Of a stretch of DNA of 64,000 bases, positions 1-9,427 are shown piece by piece. Each line of letters begins with the position of its first letter. The first letter of the stretch is position 1. The position numbers and the translations under genes are program-made. Location of the stretch: assembly GCA_004793585.1 (NCBI GenBank), contig SRZB01000002.1, forward strand, positions 1-64,000, given 5' to 3'. The stretch comes from Hominisplanchenecus murintestinalis (lineage in GTDB: Bacteria > Bacillota > Clostridia > Lachnospirales > Lachnospiraceae). Under the pieces are notes generated by a model. The model had not been told where the DNA came from, did not search any database, and saw only the letters and a list, made by a program, of their open reading frames with translations.

Positions 1-107
1 TAAAGTATTGATTTTTCAGGGAGCAAATCCCATTTTTAATGTGGGAAGTTTGAGTCATAAGTAAATCAAGGGCAAGGCGTGCGGCGGCGGTTGGAGCGGC
101 GGCAGCC

Positions 108-2009
108 TTGTCGGCATTGAGCATCAGTGCAGTGTGGGGTGATGGCTTACAGGGTGGTAAGCTGGCACTGGCACTGTTTTTGTCTGTATTTGCAGGTGTG
201 ATTGTAGCGGTGGATATACAGATAAAGAAGAAAGCAGGCTTGGCAGTCTGCCTGTTCCTGCCTTTTGCGGCGCTGTGCTGTATGGAGTTTTATACGCATG
301 TGCCGTGGGATCTTTCTTTTTTGATTGTTATATTAAATTATCTGTTTTATTTGATTTTATATGGGATTTTTACGGCTCTTTTTGGAAGCAGCCAAATAGG
401 TTGTGCTGTCGCGCCTGTTTTTCCTATGCTTACAGGGCTGGTCAATTACTTTGTGGTCAGCTTCCGTTCTTCGCCCATCGTGCCCTGGGATATTTTTTCC
501 ATAGGAACGGCTACGAGCATTACGGATAATTATTCGTTTACATTGAATTACCGGGTAGTGTTTGTATTGATAGGATTTGCATACCTGATAATCTTGGGAG
601 AGAAAACGCGGCTTGAAATCGGGAAACTGCGTGTACGCCTCGCGGCTATCTGTCTTTCTATGGCGCTGATGGCAGGGTATGTGACGGCAATCCAGGTGGA
701 AGCAGTAGAAGATGCTTTTGGAATGGACGATATTCTGTTTACGCCGAATGTACTGTACCGAAATAACGGATTTATGGCGGCATTTTTGGCAAATCTCCGT
801 TATCTGGATGTGGAAAAGCCTGATGGATATTCGGTAGAGGCAGCAGAGGAAATCGCACATCCCTGGGAGGAGGATGCAGAGCCGACGGATATTTCCGATA
901 GTCCGAATATTATTGTTATTATGAATGAAGCTTTTTCTGATTTGTCGGTGTATGGAGATTTTGGGATAAGTGAGGACGCGATGCCCTTTATACGCTCCCT
1001 GGATAAAAATACAGTGAAAGCGAATCTGTATGTTTCTGTAAAAGGAGGCAATACTGCAAATACAGAATTTGAATTTCTAACAGGGAACAGCATGGCATTT
1101 ATGCCTGCGGGAAGCGTTCCTTACCAGCAGTTTATCAAGAGTAAAATGCCAAGCCTTGCTTCTCATATGAAAAGCCTGGGATATCGGACAGCAGCTCTCC
1201 ATCCTTATTATGCATCAGGTTGGAATAGGGAACAGGTTTATCCGGATCTTGGGTTTGAACATACATATTTTCGGGAAGACTTTATCAATGCTTCTACATT
1301 GAGAGGTTATGTCGACGATACTTCTGCATTCCGGAAGCTGATACAGCTCTATGAGGAGAAGGAAGAAGGGGAAAAGCTTTTCGCATTTGAAGTGACAATG
1401 CAGAATCATGGCGGGTACAGCAAGGAATACCCGGATTTACAGCCAGAGATTTTTCTTACAGAAACAGAGTATAAGAGCACACAGGTAGAGTCTACGGAAA
1501 AATACCTTACGCTGATTCGCAGAACAGACGAGGCATTTGAGGAATTGCTCAGTTATTTTGCAGGGGAAGAAGAAAAGACGGTCGTAGTCATGTTCGGCGA
1601 CCATCAGCCCTCGGACTATATTTGCAATCCGGTGCTGCGTGAGCTGGGAATTAGTGAGGATTCCAGGGAAAAATCCCCGGAGGAATTTTCTAAAGGCTAT
1701 GTGGTTCCGATGGTAATGTGGGCAAATTATGATATAGAGGAGGAAGAGATTGATGCAATCAGCGTGAACTATTTAAGTTCACTGCTAATGGATAAAACAG
1801 GGCTGCCAAAAACAGGATACCAGAATTATCTGTTAGAACTGCAGGAGGATTATCCGGTGGTGACTGCCAATTTCTTTCAAACCGCAGACAGAGTGTTCCA
1901 TGATTATACTGATTCAGAAGAAAAATCTGGACTGGATCCATATGCGGTTCTTCAATACAATGATATGGTGGATAAGAAGAATCGCTTGGCAGGATTTTTT
2001 GGAGATTAA
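108..2009 (+). CDS. LTA synthase-like membrane sulfatase-fold transferase
   Basis: This looks like a polytopic membrane enzyme of the lipoteichoic acid synthase / alkaline phosphatase-sulfatase family, which transfers phosphoglycerol-type groups on the outer face of the membrane. Hydrophobic segments lie at about residues 15-36, 44-60, 68-92, 100-118, 148-163 and 176-195. The extracellular sulfatase domain begins near residue 266 (NIIVIMNEAFSDLS). GGNTANTEFE holds the likely nucleophile Thr316, and FGDHQP near residue 500 is the C-terminal metal motif. The start is uncertain. The reading frame is open from position 54 without an ATG. TTG at 108 is used here, but codons 57-107 encode a basic Ala/Arg-rich stretch that would suit the cytoplasmic N-terminus. 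Family assignment is firm, but the exact polymer made is not known. Confidence 0.8.
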   Translation: MSALSISAVWGDGLQGGKLALALFLSVFAGVIVAVDIQIKKKAGLAVCLFLPFAALCCMEFYTHVPWDLSFLIVILNYLFYLILYGIFTALFGSSQIGCAVAPVFPMLTGLVNYFVVSFRSSPIVPWDIFSIGTATSITDNYSFTLNYRVVFVLIGFAYLIILGEKTRLEIGKLRVRLAAICLSMALMAGYVTAIQVEAVEDAFGMDDILFTPNVLYRNNGFMAAFLANLRYLDVEKPDGYSVEAAEEIAHPWEEDAEPTDISDSPNIIVIMNEAFSDLSVYGDFGISEDAMPFIRSLDKNTVKANLYVSVKGGNTANTEFEFLTGNSMAFMPAGSVPYQQFIKSKMPSLASHMKSLGYRTAALHPYYASGWNREQVYPDLGFEHTYFREDFINASTLRGYVDDTSAFRKLIQLYEEKEEGEKLFAFEVTMQNHGGYSKEYPDLQPEIFLTETEYKSTQVESTEKYLTLIRRTDEAFEELLSYFAGEEEKTVVVMFGDHQPSDYICNPVLRELGISEDSREKSPEEFSKGYVVPMVMWANYDIEEEEIDAISVNYLSSLLMDKTGLPKTGYQNYLLELQEDYPVVTANFFQTADRVFHDYTDSEEKSGLDPYAVLQYNDMVDKKNRLAGFFGD

Positions 2010-2032
2010 GCATTTTAAGGAGGAGTACAAAA

Positions 2033-3307
2033 ATGAAAAAAGAACCATTTGTAACAAAGGAACAGCTTGATAAAATTGCGCAGGAGTACCCAACGCCATT
2101 TCATCTGTATGATGAGAAGGGGATTCGGGCAAATGTAAAAGCGTTGAAAGAAGCGTTTTCCTGGAATGAAGGATATAAAGAATATTTTGCAGTAAAGGCG
2201 ACTCCAAATCCATTTTTGATAAATATTTTAAAAGAATATGACTGTGGGTGCGACTGTTCCTCTATGACAGAGCTGATGCTTTCCCGTGCAATCGGGGTAG
2301 TAGGAAGCGATATTATGTTTTCGTCTAATGATACACCAATAGAAGAATACCAGTATGCAGAGCAAATCGGCGCGACGATTAATTTAGATGATATCACACA
2401 TATTGAGGTGCTGGAAAAGGCAGTGGGGAAACTGCCAAAGCGTTTGAGCTGCCGTTATAATCCGGGAGGCTTGTTTAAAATCAGCAATGATATCATGGAC
2501 AATCCCGGGGATGCAAAGTATGGCATGACTACAGAGCAGCTTTTTGAGGCGTTCCGTATTCTGAAAGAAAAAGGAGTGGAGGAATTTGGTATTCATGCAT
2601 TCCTTGCGAGCAATACGGTGACAAATGATTATTACCCGATGCTGGCGAAGGTTTTATTTGACGTGGCAGTGCGGCTGAAAAAAGAAACAGGGGCGCATAT
2701 TACGTTTATTAACCTGTCTGGCGGAATCGGGATTCCGTATCGCCCGGAGCAGGAGCCGAATGACATTTTTGTAATTGGCGAAGGTGTGAGAAAAGCGTAT
2801 GAAGAGGTATTGGTTCCGGAGGGAATGGGCAATGTGGCAATCTATACGGAGTTGGGAAGATATATGATGGGTCCCTATGGTGCGTTAGTAACCAGGGCAA
2901 TTAATGAGAAACATACCCATAAGGAATATATCGGCGTAGATGCGTGTGCGGTAAATCTGATGCGTCCGGCTATGTATGGCGCATATCATCATATCACAGT
3001 AATGGGGAAAGAGGATATGCCTTGTGATCATAAATATGATGTGACGGGGTCTCTATGTGAAAACAATGATAAGTTTGCCATTGACCGAATGCTTCCGGAG
3101 ATTGAAAAAGGAGATTTGCTGTTTATCCACGACGCAGGGGCGCATGGTTTTGCTATGGGATATAATTATAATGGTAAGTTGAAATCAGCGGAGATATTGC
3201 TCAGGGAAGATGGAAAGACAGAGCTTATCCGGCGTGCGGAGACGCCGGCAGATTACTTTGCTACGTTTGATTGTTTTGATTTTTATCAGAAAGTGCTAAA
3301 AAAATAA
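2033..3307 (+). CDS. lysA: diaminopimelate decarboxylase (LysA-type, PLP-dependent)
   Basis: The product decarboxylates meso-diaminopimelate to L-lysine, the last step of lysine synthesis, in the cytoplasm. It is a fold-III PLP enzyme of 424 residues, the usual length. EYFAVKATPNP places the Schiff-base lysine at Lys55. The glycine-rich phosphate-binding region LSGGIGIPY follows near residue 230, and GSLCENNDKF carries the substrate-facing cysteine near residue 345. That loop departs from the common GPxCES form, so a decarboxylase for a related amino acid is possible but less likely. The start is set by an AGGAGG sequence about 8 nt upstream. It follows the LTA-synthase-like gene by 23 nt, so the two may be co-transcribed. 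Confidence 0.85.
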   Translation: MKKEPFVTKEQLDKIAQEYPTPFHLYDEKGIRANVKALKEAFSWNEGYKEYFAVKATPNPFLINILKEYDCGCDCSSMTELMLSRAIGVVGSDIMFSSNDTPIEEYQYAEQIGATINLDDITHIEVLEKAVGKLPKRLSCRYNPGGLFKISNDIMDNPGDAKYGMTTEQLFEAFRILKEKGVEEFGIHAFLASNTVTNDYYPMLAKVLFDVAVRLKKETGAHITFINLSGGIGIPYRPEQEPNDIFVIGEGVRKAYEEVLVPEGMGNVAIYTELGRYMMGPYGALVTRAINEKHTHKEYIGVDACAVNLMRPAMYGAYHHITVMGKEDMPCDHKYDVTGSLCENNDKFAIDRMLPEIEKGDLLFIHDAGAHGFAMGYNYNGKLKSAEILLREDGKTELIRRAETPADYFATFDCFDFYQKVLKK

Positions 3308-3372
3308 AAAAGTGCTTGCATAGTGTCGGATGGTGTGTTACAATAGTCTACGGTCAGAACAAAAGAGGACTG

Positions 3373-3455
3373 GCCGCTGTGGCGGAATTGGCAGACGCAC
3401 TTGACTCAAAATCAAGCGGTGAACAACCGTGCCGGTTCGAGTCCGGCCAGCGGCA
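3373..3455 (+). tRNA. tRNA-Leu (anticodon CAA)
   Basis: The 83-nt cloverleaf has acceptor arms GCCGCTG (3373-3379) and CAGCGGC (3448-3454) with discriminator A. The anticodon stem CTTGA/TCAAG encloses the loop CTCAAAA, giving anticodon CAA, which reads UUG. The variable arm is long, as expected for a class II leucine tRNA, and the T arm contains GGTTCGAGTCC. CCA is not encoded. A hairpin terminator follows directly. Confidence 0.95.
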
Positions 3456-3495
3456 TAAGAGCAAGGGGGGATATATTTTATTACCCTTGCTCTTA
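3456..3495 (+). terminator. hairpin downstream of tRNA-Leu
   Basis: A perfect 12-bp inverted repeat, TAAGAGCAAGGG (3456-3467) and CCCTTGCTCTTA (3484-3495), begins one base after the tRNA. Only a weak T-rich stretch follows, so it may act in 3' processing as well as in termination. Confidence 0.7.
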
Positions 3496-3538
3496 GCTTT
3501 TATAGCGGAAATATGAGAGCGAAGGCTTTTGCCGGAAA

Positions 3539-3580
3539 GAGGAGAATATGTATAAAAATGCATATACTCCTCTTTTTTTT
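3539..3580 (+). terminator. rho-independent terminator
   Basis: GAGGAG (3539-3544) pairs with CTCCTC, extended by the AT-rich arms ATATGTAT and ATGCATAT, and is followed by eight T residues ending at 3580. It closes the lysA/tRNA region before the giant surface-protein gene. Confidence 0.85.
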
Positions 3581-3704
3581 ATGTACAGTTCCATGTGTCG
3601 GCTTGCAGTATAGAAGCAAGATGTGTGAAAATGTAAAATTTGTGAAATCTGCAAAAAAAGCAGAGACAAAATGAAGCAATTATGGTAAAATTCTTTTAAT
3701 TACA

Positions 3705-3740
3705 TAGTAAAAGTAACGACAAAAATTGTTACTTTTACTA
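3705..3740 (+). promoter_or_regulatory. perfect 13-bp inverted repeat in the 5' region of the CotH gene
   Basis: TAGTAAAAGTAAC (3705-3717) and GTTACTTTTACTA (3728-3740) are exact inverse complements separated by 10 nt. The repeat ends 6 nt before the GGAGG ribosome binding site at 3746-3750 and 15 nt before the ATG at 3756. It could be a repressor operator or an RNA hairpin that affects translation. No T-run follows, so a simple terminator is unlikely. Confidence 0.65.
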
Positions 3741-3755
3741 AGAATGGAGGAAACT

Positions 3756-6700
3756 ATGGAAAAAAGGAGATTGCAAAGTTTTACAGGAAGAGGATTTGCA
3801 TTTTTGCTGTCTTTTGCAATGGGCATATCAGGAATCAGTTATGTGCCTGCTGCAAAGATGACGGTAGAAGCGGCAGATGGCGTGATTACAATCAACAGTG
3901 CAGATGAATTGGGGAAAATCGGAAAGGATTCCAATTACCCAATGAACGGAGACTATGTACTTGGGACGGATATTGATTTGGATGGAGTGAATTGGGTACC
4001 GATTGGAGGAAGCAGCGGTCCTCGGTATGGTCTTGTAGAAGGAGACAGGGTGTTCAGCGGCACGTTTGACGGCCGGGGACATGTGATTTCGAACTTGACG
4101 ATAACGTTTAATGGACAGCAGTCTGCGGAAAAGACAAACCAGACAGGGCTGTTTGCCATGATTGGGAGCGATGACGCTTCAGATTATGCAGAAGTAAAGA
4201 ATCTTGTATTTTCAGAAGCAAACATCACGCATACACTGGGGGGCGGTGATTCTATCGGAACTCTGGCCGGCGATGCGAATGGCTATGTGAAAGTGGATAA
4301 TATTGCTGTGGCCAGCGGAAGTATCCGGGTTACAGCTGCTTCCGACGGCGTATCAGATTTGATTGGACTGGGTGGTATTGTAGGGCAGGTACGGACAAAT
4401 TGTGAAGCTGTACAGCTCAGCAATCTGTATAATGGAGCAGATGTGACATTTAGCGGCGATTTAAATACCTTGTCCGGTTCCCTGCGATGCGGAGGAATTC
4501 TCGGAAGGGTGCATCAAACGGCCAGGATTGGAGAATTGTCTTCTTGTGTAAACGTGGGGGCAGTTACCTATCAGAGTGGACAAGGATATGCGATTAACGG
4601 AATCGATCGGGCAGGTGCGGCTGATTATACGGACAGGATTAGGAATTGTTATTATCTGAATGGTACAGGTATGGGAAGTGCAGCAGTGGCAGGGATGGCA
4701 GAGGCAGAGCTGGCGGGAGACGCAGTGGTTTCAGCATTAGGATCTGACTATTGGATGGTATCTAACGGCAAACTTGTACCGAAGGTTACGGATGGAGTTG
4801 TACTTACACCGATTCCTTCTCCTGTATTTGCAGAGGGGGACAGGGCGTCTGCGGTTACAAAGAATTTTACAGTACCTACATCTTACGAGGTTAGCGGCAG
4901 TACGGAGACAATTCAGTGGGTGAGCAGTAACACGGATGTTATTTCCGTTGACGGAAGTACGGGCGTGGCAACGGTGCATCCGGTGATGAAAGCAACTTCT
5001 GTTACTTTGACAGCTACGACAGGGGATGGCAGGACGAAGGAAGTTTTAGTTACGGTGCTTTCAAATCTGTCCCTGAAGCTGGACGGAGAATACGCAAAAC
5101 CAGGGACGGCGCTTCAGGCTTCTGTACAGAACGACGCAGGCGAAGTTCCGGCAGGAGTCACCTTTACATACCGATGGACACTTGACGGAGCAGAAGTGTC
5201 AACAAGCGCATCTTATACGCCGACAGAAAGTGCTCTGAATAAATTTATTGAAGTTACAGCGATGACAGATGGGGCTGTCGTAGATACTTACCGGCTTTAT
5301 TGCAGTAAGCTTCCGGTAGTGTATATTGATACGGCAGACGGACACGGAATTACCAGTAAGACGGTTTATAAAGACGCGTCTATGCGTATTCAGGGAAATG
5401 ACACATATAACAGTACGACTACGACTTTGTATGATGGCGCTACAGAAATCCGCGGGCGCGGGAACAGTACCTGGAACACCGGTTACAATAAGCTTCCATA
5501 CAAACTAAAGCTCGGCAAAAAGACAAATCTATTTGGTTTTGGCGAGAGTAAGCATTGGGCGCTTCTGGCGAATTATATGGATGAATCCCTGATGAGGAAT
5601 ACGCTTTCTTATGATTTGGCAAAAGAGATGGGAATGGAATCTTATTTGCCTTCCACCCATGTAGAAGTGGTACTGAACGGAAATTATGCGGGGAACTATC
5701 AGTTGGTAGGAAATGTGCGGGTAGAGGAAAGCCGCGTCAATATTTTTGACTGGGAGGACGCGGCGGGAGACGCAGCGAAGGCCATTGCGAAAAAGCATGG
5801 ATTGGCCAAGGATCAGCAGGATGCCCTTGAGGATTACCTGGTAGAAAATATGGAGTGGATTACCAGTGAGCAGGGTATCAATTATAATGGCAGCGTTTAC
5901 CCCAGGGAAGACTACGGGAGTGTACTCCCGACAGATGCATCGGGGAATGTAGACCTCTCGGGCGGATTTTTGTTTGAGCTGGATGCTTATTATGACGAGG
6001 CGTCAAAGTTCCAGACCACCTATAGTCAGCCCTTTATGTTTAAAAGCCCGGAGTTTGTAATTACAAACAAAGAATTATTTAGCACGGCACAGAACTATAT
6101 ACAGGCGTTGGAAAACAGTATTCATGCTTCTGACTTTTATACGACATATCAGAATGAATCCGTGCATTACACAGATTTGGCGGATCTGGACTCTCTGGTA
6201 CGCTATTTTGTGCTTAATGAGTTTTTCTGGAATACAGAAACTATGAAAAAAAGTACTTTTATGTACAAAGACTTGGGTAAGAAGCTGTATGTCGGCCCTG
6301 TTTGGGATATGGACTGGACATCGAACAGTTTGGTGAGCAAAACCGAGACATGGAATTATCAGGTTTGGCTAACGAATGACCGTAACGATGGCGCACAGAG
6401 AGAACAGTGGTATAAATACCTGATTGCCGACCCTTATTTCGTAACAAAAGTATATGAATGCTACCAGGCGAATAAAGGGAACTTTGAAGATATTATTAAA
6501 ACCGGCGGAATTATTGACAGAAACATTGAGTATCTGACAGAATCTGCCAATAGCAATTATAATGCAGGATTCCTAAGGAATGATTTGTTATGGGAGAACG
6601 ATGCAAGGTTTGATGCAGCAGTTACGCGTCTGCGTACCTTCCTGTCAAACAGGAAAAACTGGATGGACACGCAGTGTGCGTCTGTAGACGGGCTTCTTGC

Positions 6701-9287
6701 CTCTTTTGGGAAATTCAAGGCATCAGGAAACTTAACGGCGGCGGTAGATACATCGGGTGAAAAGACAACAGTTTACACGGTAAACGTGACGGACAGCACA
6801 GTGGAAAAGGTTGGTTTTTATATCAATGGAATCCTGGCCGGAACAGCAGATGTGACGGAGGGGACGGCGTCCTTTACGGCAAGCGATTCTTATCTGGAAA
6901 GAGACAGTACAAAGCTGAATGTGGTTCAGGTTCGCGGCATGGATGCGGCGGGCAGGCTGCTTTCAAACGGGAGTGTGACAAATTATAAGACTTTCTCAAA
7001 AGAAGTTCAGGTGGATACATTGACCGGGACAGCAACCGTTTTGGGCGAAGCGAAGACAGGCAAAGTGCTGGCAGCAGCAGTAGAAGGAAGCAATAATACC
7101 GGAGATTTTACATACCAGTGGATGGCGGACGGTGTGGCAATTACGGGTGCAACAGGCAATGAGCTGCAGCTTACTGCAGGGCTGGCCGGGAAAAAGATTA
7201 AGGTTAGAGTGGGAAGCACTATGGAGGCTGATTATATCTACAGTGCGGAGACTGCTGCGGTAGAACTTGTAGAAGTGAAAAATGACCATGTAATTATCAA
7301 CCAGGTATACGGCGGCGGGGCAAACGACGGGACGCCGGTATCCCATAGCTTTATCGAATTGTATAATCCTACGGATGCCGAGATAGACCTCAGCAGTTAT
7401 TCTTTAGGATATTTGTCAAATGGAAAGAACGGCGCAGCGGCCGAGGAAGTGAAGCTGCCTCTGGATAAGAAGATTCCGGCACACACTTCTTATCTTGTTC
7501 GGTGCGAAGCCCAGGATGCATCTACGCCGGAGCTGATTAAGTATACAGTTGATACGTTTGATAAAGAGTGGAGCCAGACGATTGACAATAAGCGGTATCG
7601 TCTTGTACTTTATAGAGGAGAAACTGTAGAAGACGCAGTATCCGTGAATGAAGGCCATGTGGAAGGCTTTGCCCTCGCAGACGGTGCAATCAGCAAGCAG
7701 AAATCTATCCGCAGGACAGAGTTCCGGGATACCGATATTAACCGGAATGATTTTGAAACCGTAGATTACCGTGAAGCTGCATCAGTGTCAAAGTACCCTA
7801 GGAGCCTGACGGACGGTGAATGGGGGCGGGAACCGGAGGTTCAGACGCTGAGCGGCGAGGTGGCTATCCGTGGAAATGCCATTGTAGGAGCCACTTTGTA
7901 TGCAGATCAGAAAACAAATATAAGCGAAGCAGATGAGGCATCGCTGCGTTATCAGTGGAAAGCAGACGGAACAGAGGTACCAGGAGCTTCCAGCGCGTTC
8001 CTGATGTTGGGGAAAGCGCTTGAAGGTAAAAAGATTTCCGTGAGCGTTACAAGCAGCGTGATGGAAGGGAATGTTGACAGCGGCGAGACAGCGGCAGTCA
8101 AGGTAGTAAAGCCACAGACAGGACATTTGATTATTAACCAGGTGTATGGAACAGGCGGAAAGAAAGAACCGGCGCTGTCCCACAGTTTTATTGAACTGTA
8201 TAACCCGACCGCAGACAAAGTTAATCTAGAAGGATACAGTCTTTCCTATCAGTCAGGAGAGGGAACGGCGTCCCTGGAGCTTACAGGGGAAATTCCTGCA
8301 AATACATCGTATCTGATTCGCTGCGCAGAAAATGCAGAATATCTGTATGAAGTAAAGGATGGGGATATTGACTGGGCGCAGGAAATCAGTAATAAGCAAT
8401 ACCGCGTGCTGTTGATGAAGGGAAGCGAGCAGGTAGACGGTGTGTCCGTCAATGAAGAGGCAGCAGAGGGGACTCCGCTTACAAACCCTGTGGGAGATGA
8501 AATTATTTCAAAAAATAAATCCATCCGCCGAATCAGCTTTATTGACACAGACCAGAATGCAGAAGATTTTGAAGTGCTGAATTACAGCAAGCTTCCGGAA
8601 GAAATCAGGGCGGCAGTGGTTCCGAGAAATCTGAAAGACGGCGCATGGGGGAATACATCAGAAACTCCGAATCCGCCGAAACCTGAAACACCAGGTACTG
8701 AAACACCAGGTACTGAAAAACCGACGCCTGCACCCGTAGTGCCTGCAGCTCCGGCAGTTAAATCAGTGAAAAGTGTTATCCGCAGCGGTAGTTCGGCAGT
8801 GGAGGTAAAGATTGGCAAAGTACAGGGAGCATCCAGTTATCGGATTTACCGCAAGACAGGCAGTAAAACTACTCTGCTGGGCACTATGACAGGCGAGGTT
8901 TTCTATGATATGAAGCCGGTAAGCGGAAAGGCGACGTATCTGGCAGAAGCAGCTTCCGGAACGAATGTCAGCAGCAAGGGTACAGGAAAAGGCATTACGC
9001 TTCCGAAGGCTACGAAGAAAGTGACTGCAAAAGCAGCAAAATCCGGAAGTAAAAGGATTGTCAAAGTAAGTTGGAAACGTGTAAAAGATGCGAAGAAGTA
9101 CATGGTTTTCCGCTCGAATAAGTCCGGCAGCGGATTTAAACGGATTGCTATCATTAAGAAATCCAAGATTGTTAAGTATACAGACAAGAAAGTGAAAAAG
9201 GGCAAGAAATATTTCTACCGTGTGGTAGCAGTAAAAGGAAAAACCTATAGTCCGGCAAAAGCTTCCAAAGCAATAAAAGTAAAATAA
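3756..9287 (+). CDS. giant secreted CotH-kinase / lamin-tail surface protein
   Basis: An 1843-residue exported protein. The chosen ATG has GGAGG six bases before it; an in-frame ATG-like start 30 nt upstream lies inside the inverted repeat. A signal peptide (basic start, hydrophobic core, likely cut near VEA-ADG) is followed by a GLUG-type beta repeat region (about 41-315), a Big_2-like Ig domain (about 361-435), a CotH kinase-like domain (about 522-968, with EIRGRGNSTW and the metal-binding WDMDW), an Ig-like linker, two lamin-tail domains beginning INQVYG (about 1178 and 1456), a Pro/Thr spacer and a lysine-rich FnIII-like C-terminus. No LPxTG anchor is present. CotH family members are atypical kinases known from spore coats; adhesion or surface phosphorylation here is inference. 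Confidence 0.8.
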   Translation: MEKRRLQSFTGRGFAFLLSFAMGISGISYVPAAKMTVEAADGVITINSADELGKIGKDSNYPMNGDYVLGTDIDLDGVNWVPIGGSSGPRYGLVEGDRVFSGTFDGRGHVISNLTITFNGQQSAEKTNQTGLFAMIGSDDASDYAEVKNLVFSEANITHTLGGGDSIGTLAGDANGYVKVDNIAVASGSIRVTAASDGVSDLIGLGGIVGQVRTNCEAVQLSNLYNGADVTFSGDLNTLSGSLRCGGILGRVHQTARIGELSSCVNVGAVTYQSGQGYAINGIDRAGAADYTDRIRNCYYLNGTGMGSAAVAGMAEAELAGDAVVSALGSDYWMVSNGKLVPKVTDGVVLTPIPSPVFAEGDRASAVTKNFTVPTSYEVSGSTETIQWVSSNTDVISVDGSTGVATVHPVMKATSVTLTATTGDGRTKEVLVTVLSNLSLKLDGEYAKPGTALQASVQNDAGEVPAGVTFTYRWTLDGAEVSTSASYTPTESALNKFIEVTAMTDGAVVDTYRLYCSKLPVVYIDTADGHGITSKTVYKDASMRIQGNDTYNSTTTTLYDGATEIRGRGNSTWNTGYNKLPYKLKLGKKTNLFGFGESKHWALLANYMDESLMRNTLSYDLAKEMGMESYLPSTHVEVVLNGNYAGNYQLVGNVRVEESRVNIFDWEDAAGDAAKAIAKKHGLAKDQQDALEDYLVENMEWITSEQGINYNGSVYPREDYGSVLPTDASGNVDLSGGFLFELDAYYDEASKFQTTYSQPFMFKSPEFVITNKELFSTAQNYIQALENSIHASDFYTTYQNESVHYTDLADLDSLVRYFVLNEFFWNTETMKKSTFMYKDLGKKLYVGPVWDMDWTSNSLVSKTETWNYQVWLTNDRNDGAQREQWYKYLIADPYFVTKVYECYQANKGNFEDIIKTGGIIDRNIEYLTESANSNYNAGFLRNDLLWENDARFDAAVTRLRTFLSNRKNWMDTQCASVDGLLASFGKFKASGNLTAAVDTSGEKTTVYTVNVTDSTVEKVGFYINGILAGTADVTEGTASFTASDSYLERDSTKLNVVQVRGMDAAGRLLSNGSVTNYKTFSKEVQVDTLTGTATVLGEAKTGKVLAAAVEGSNNTGDFTYQWMADGVAITGATGNELQLTAGLAGKKIKVRVGSTMEADYIYSAETAAVELVEVKNDHVIINQVYGGGANDGTPVSHSFIELYNPTDAEIDLSSYSLGYLSNGKNGAAAEEVKLPLDKKIPAHTSYLVRCEAQDASTPELIKYTVDTFDKEWSQTIDNKRYRLVLYRGETVEDAVSVNEGHVEGFALADGAISKQKSIRRTEFRDTDINRNDFETVDYREAASVSKYPRSLTDGEWGREPEVQTLSGEVAIRGNAIVGATLYADQKTNISEADEASLRYQWKADGTEVPGASSAFLMLGKALEGKKISVSVTSSVMEGNVDSGETAAVKVVKPQTGHLIINQVYGTGGKKEPALSHSFIELYNPTADKVNLEGYSLSYQSGEGTASLELTGEIPANTSYLIRCAENAEYLYEVKDGDIDWAQEISNKQYRVLLMKGSEQVDGVSVNEEAAEGTPLTNPVGDEIISKNKSIRRISFIDTDQNAEDFEVLNYSKLPEEIRAAVVPRNLKDGAWGNTSETPNPPKPETPGTETPGTEKPTPAPVVPAAPAVKSVKSVIRSGSSAVEVKIGKVQGASSYRIYRKTGSKTTLLGTMTGEVFYDMKPVSGKATYLAEAASGTNVSSKGTGKGITLPKATKKVTAKAAKSGSKRIVKVSWKRVKDAKKYMVFRSNKSGSGFKRIAIIKKSKIVKYTDKKVKKGKKYFYRVVAVKGKTYSPAKASKAIKVK
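8685..8714 (+). repeat. tandem 15-bp repeat, two copies
   Basis: GAAACACCAGGTACT occurs twice in direct succession and encodes ETPGT-ETPGT in the Pro/Thr linker of the CotH protein. Such linkers often vary in copy number between strains. Confidence 0.85.
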
Positions 9288-9315
9288 CAGTTTTCCCGAA
9301 AGGGAATTTGCAGAG

Positions 9316-9347
9316 ACCGGAGTATCCTTTGGGATGCTCTGGTTTTG
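9316..9347 (+). terminator. rho-independent terminator after the CotH gene
   Basis: ACCGGAGTATCC pairs through 12 positions, including G-U pairs, with GGGATGCTCTGGT around a TTT loop, followed by TTT. It ends the CotH transcript just before the next promoter. Confidence 0.8.
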
Positions 9348-9348
9348 C

Positions 9349-9377
9349 TTGTTTCAGTTTGTAAAATATGATATACT
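9349..9377 (+). promoter_or_regulatory. sigma-A type promoter for the zinc-finger/polA genes
   Basis: TTGTTT (9349-9354) and TATACT (9372-9377) are separated by exactly 17 bp and lie about 50 nt before the start of the next gene. Confidence 0.65.
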
Positions 9378-9427
9378 CGTAGAAGATTTTGGAAATAAAA
9401 AAGCGGAAGGGCGGTGTCAGAGAAACG

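Noticed and set aside
3316-3516. 66-residue open frame across the tRNA-Leu region
   Set aside because: It reads through the tRNA and its terminator and has no coding features.
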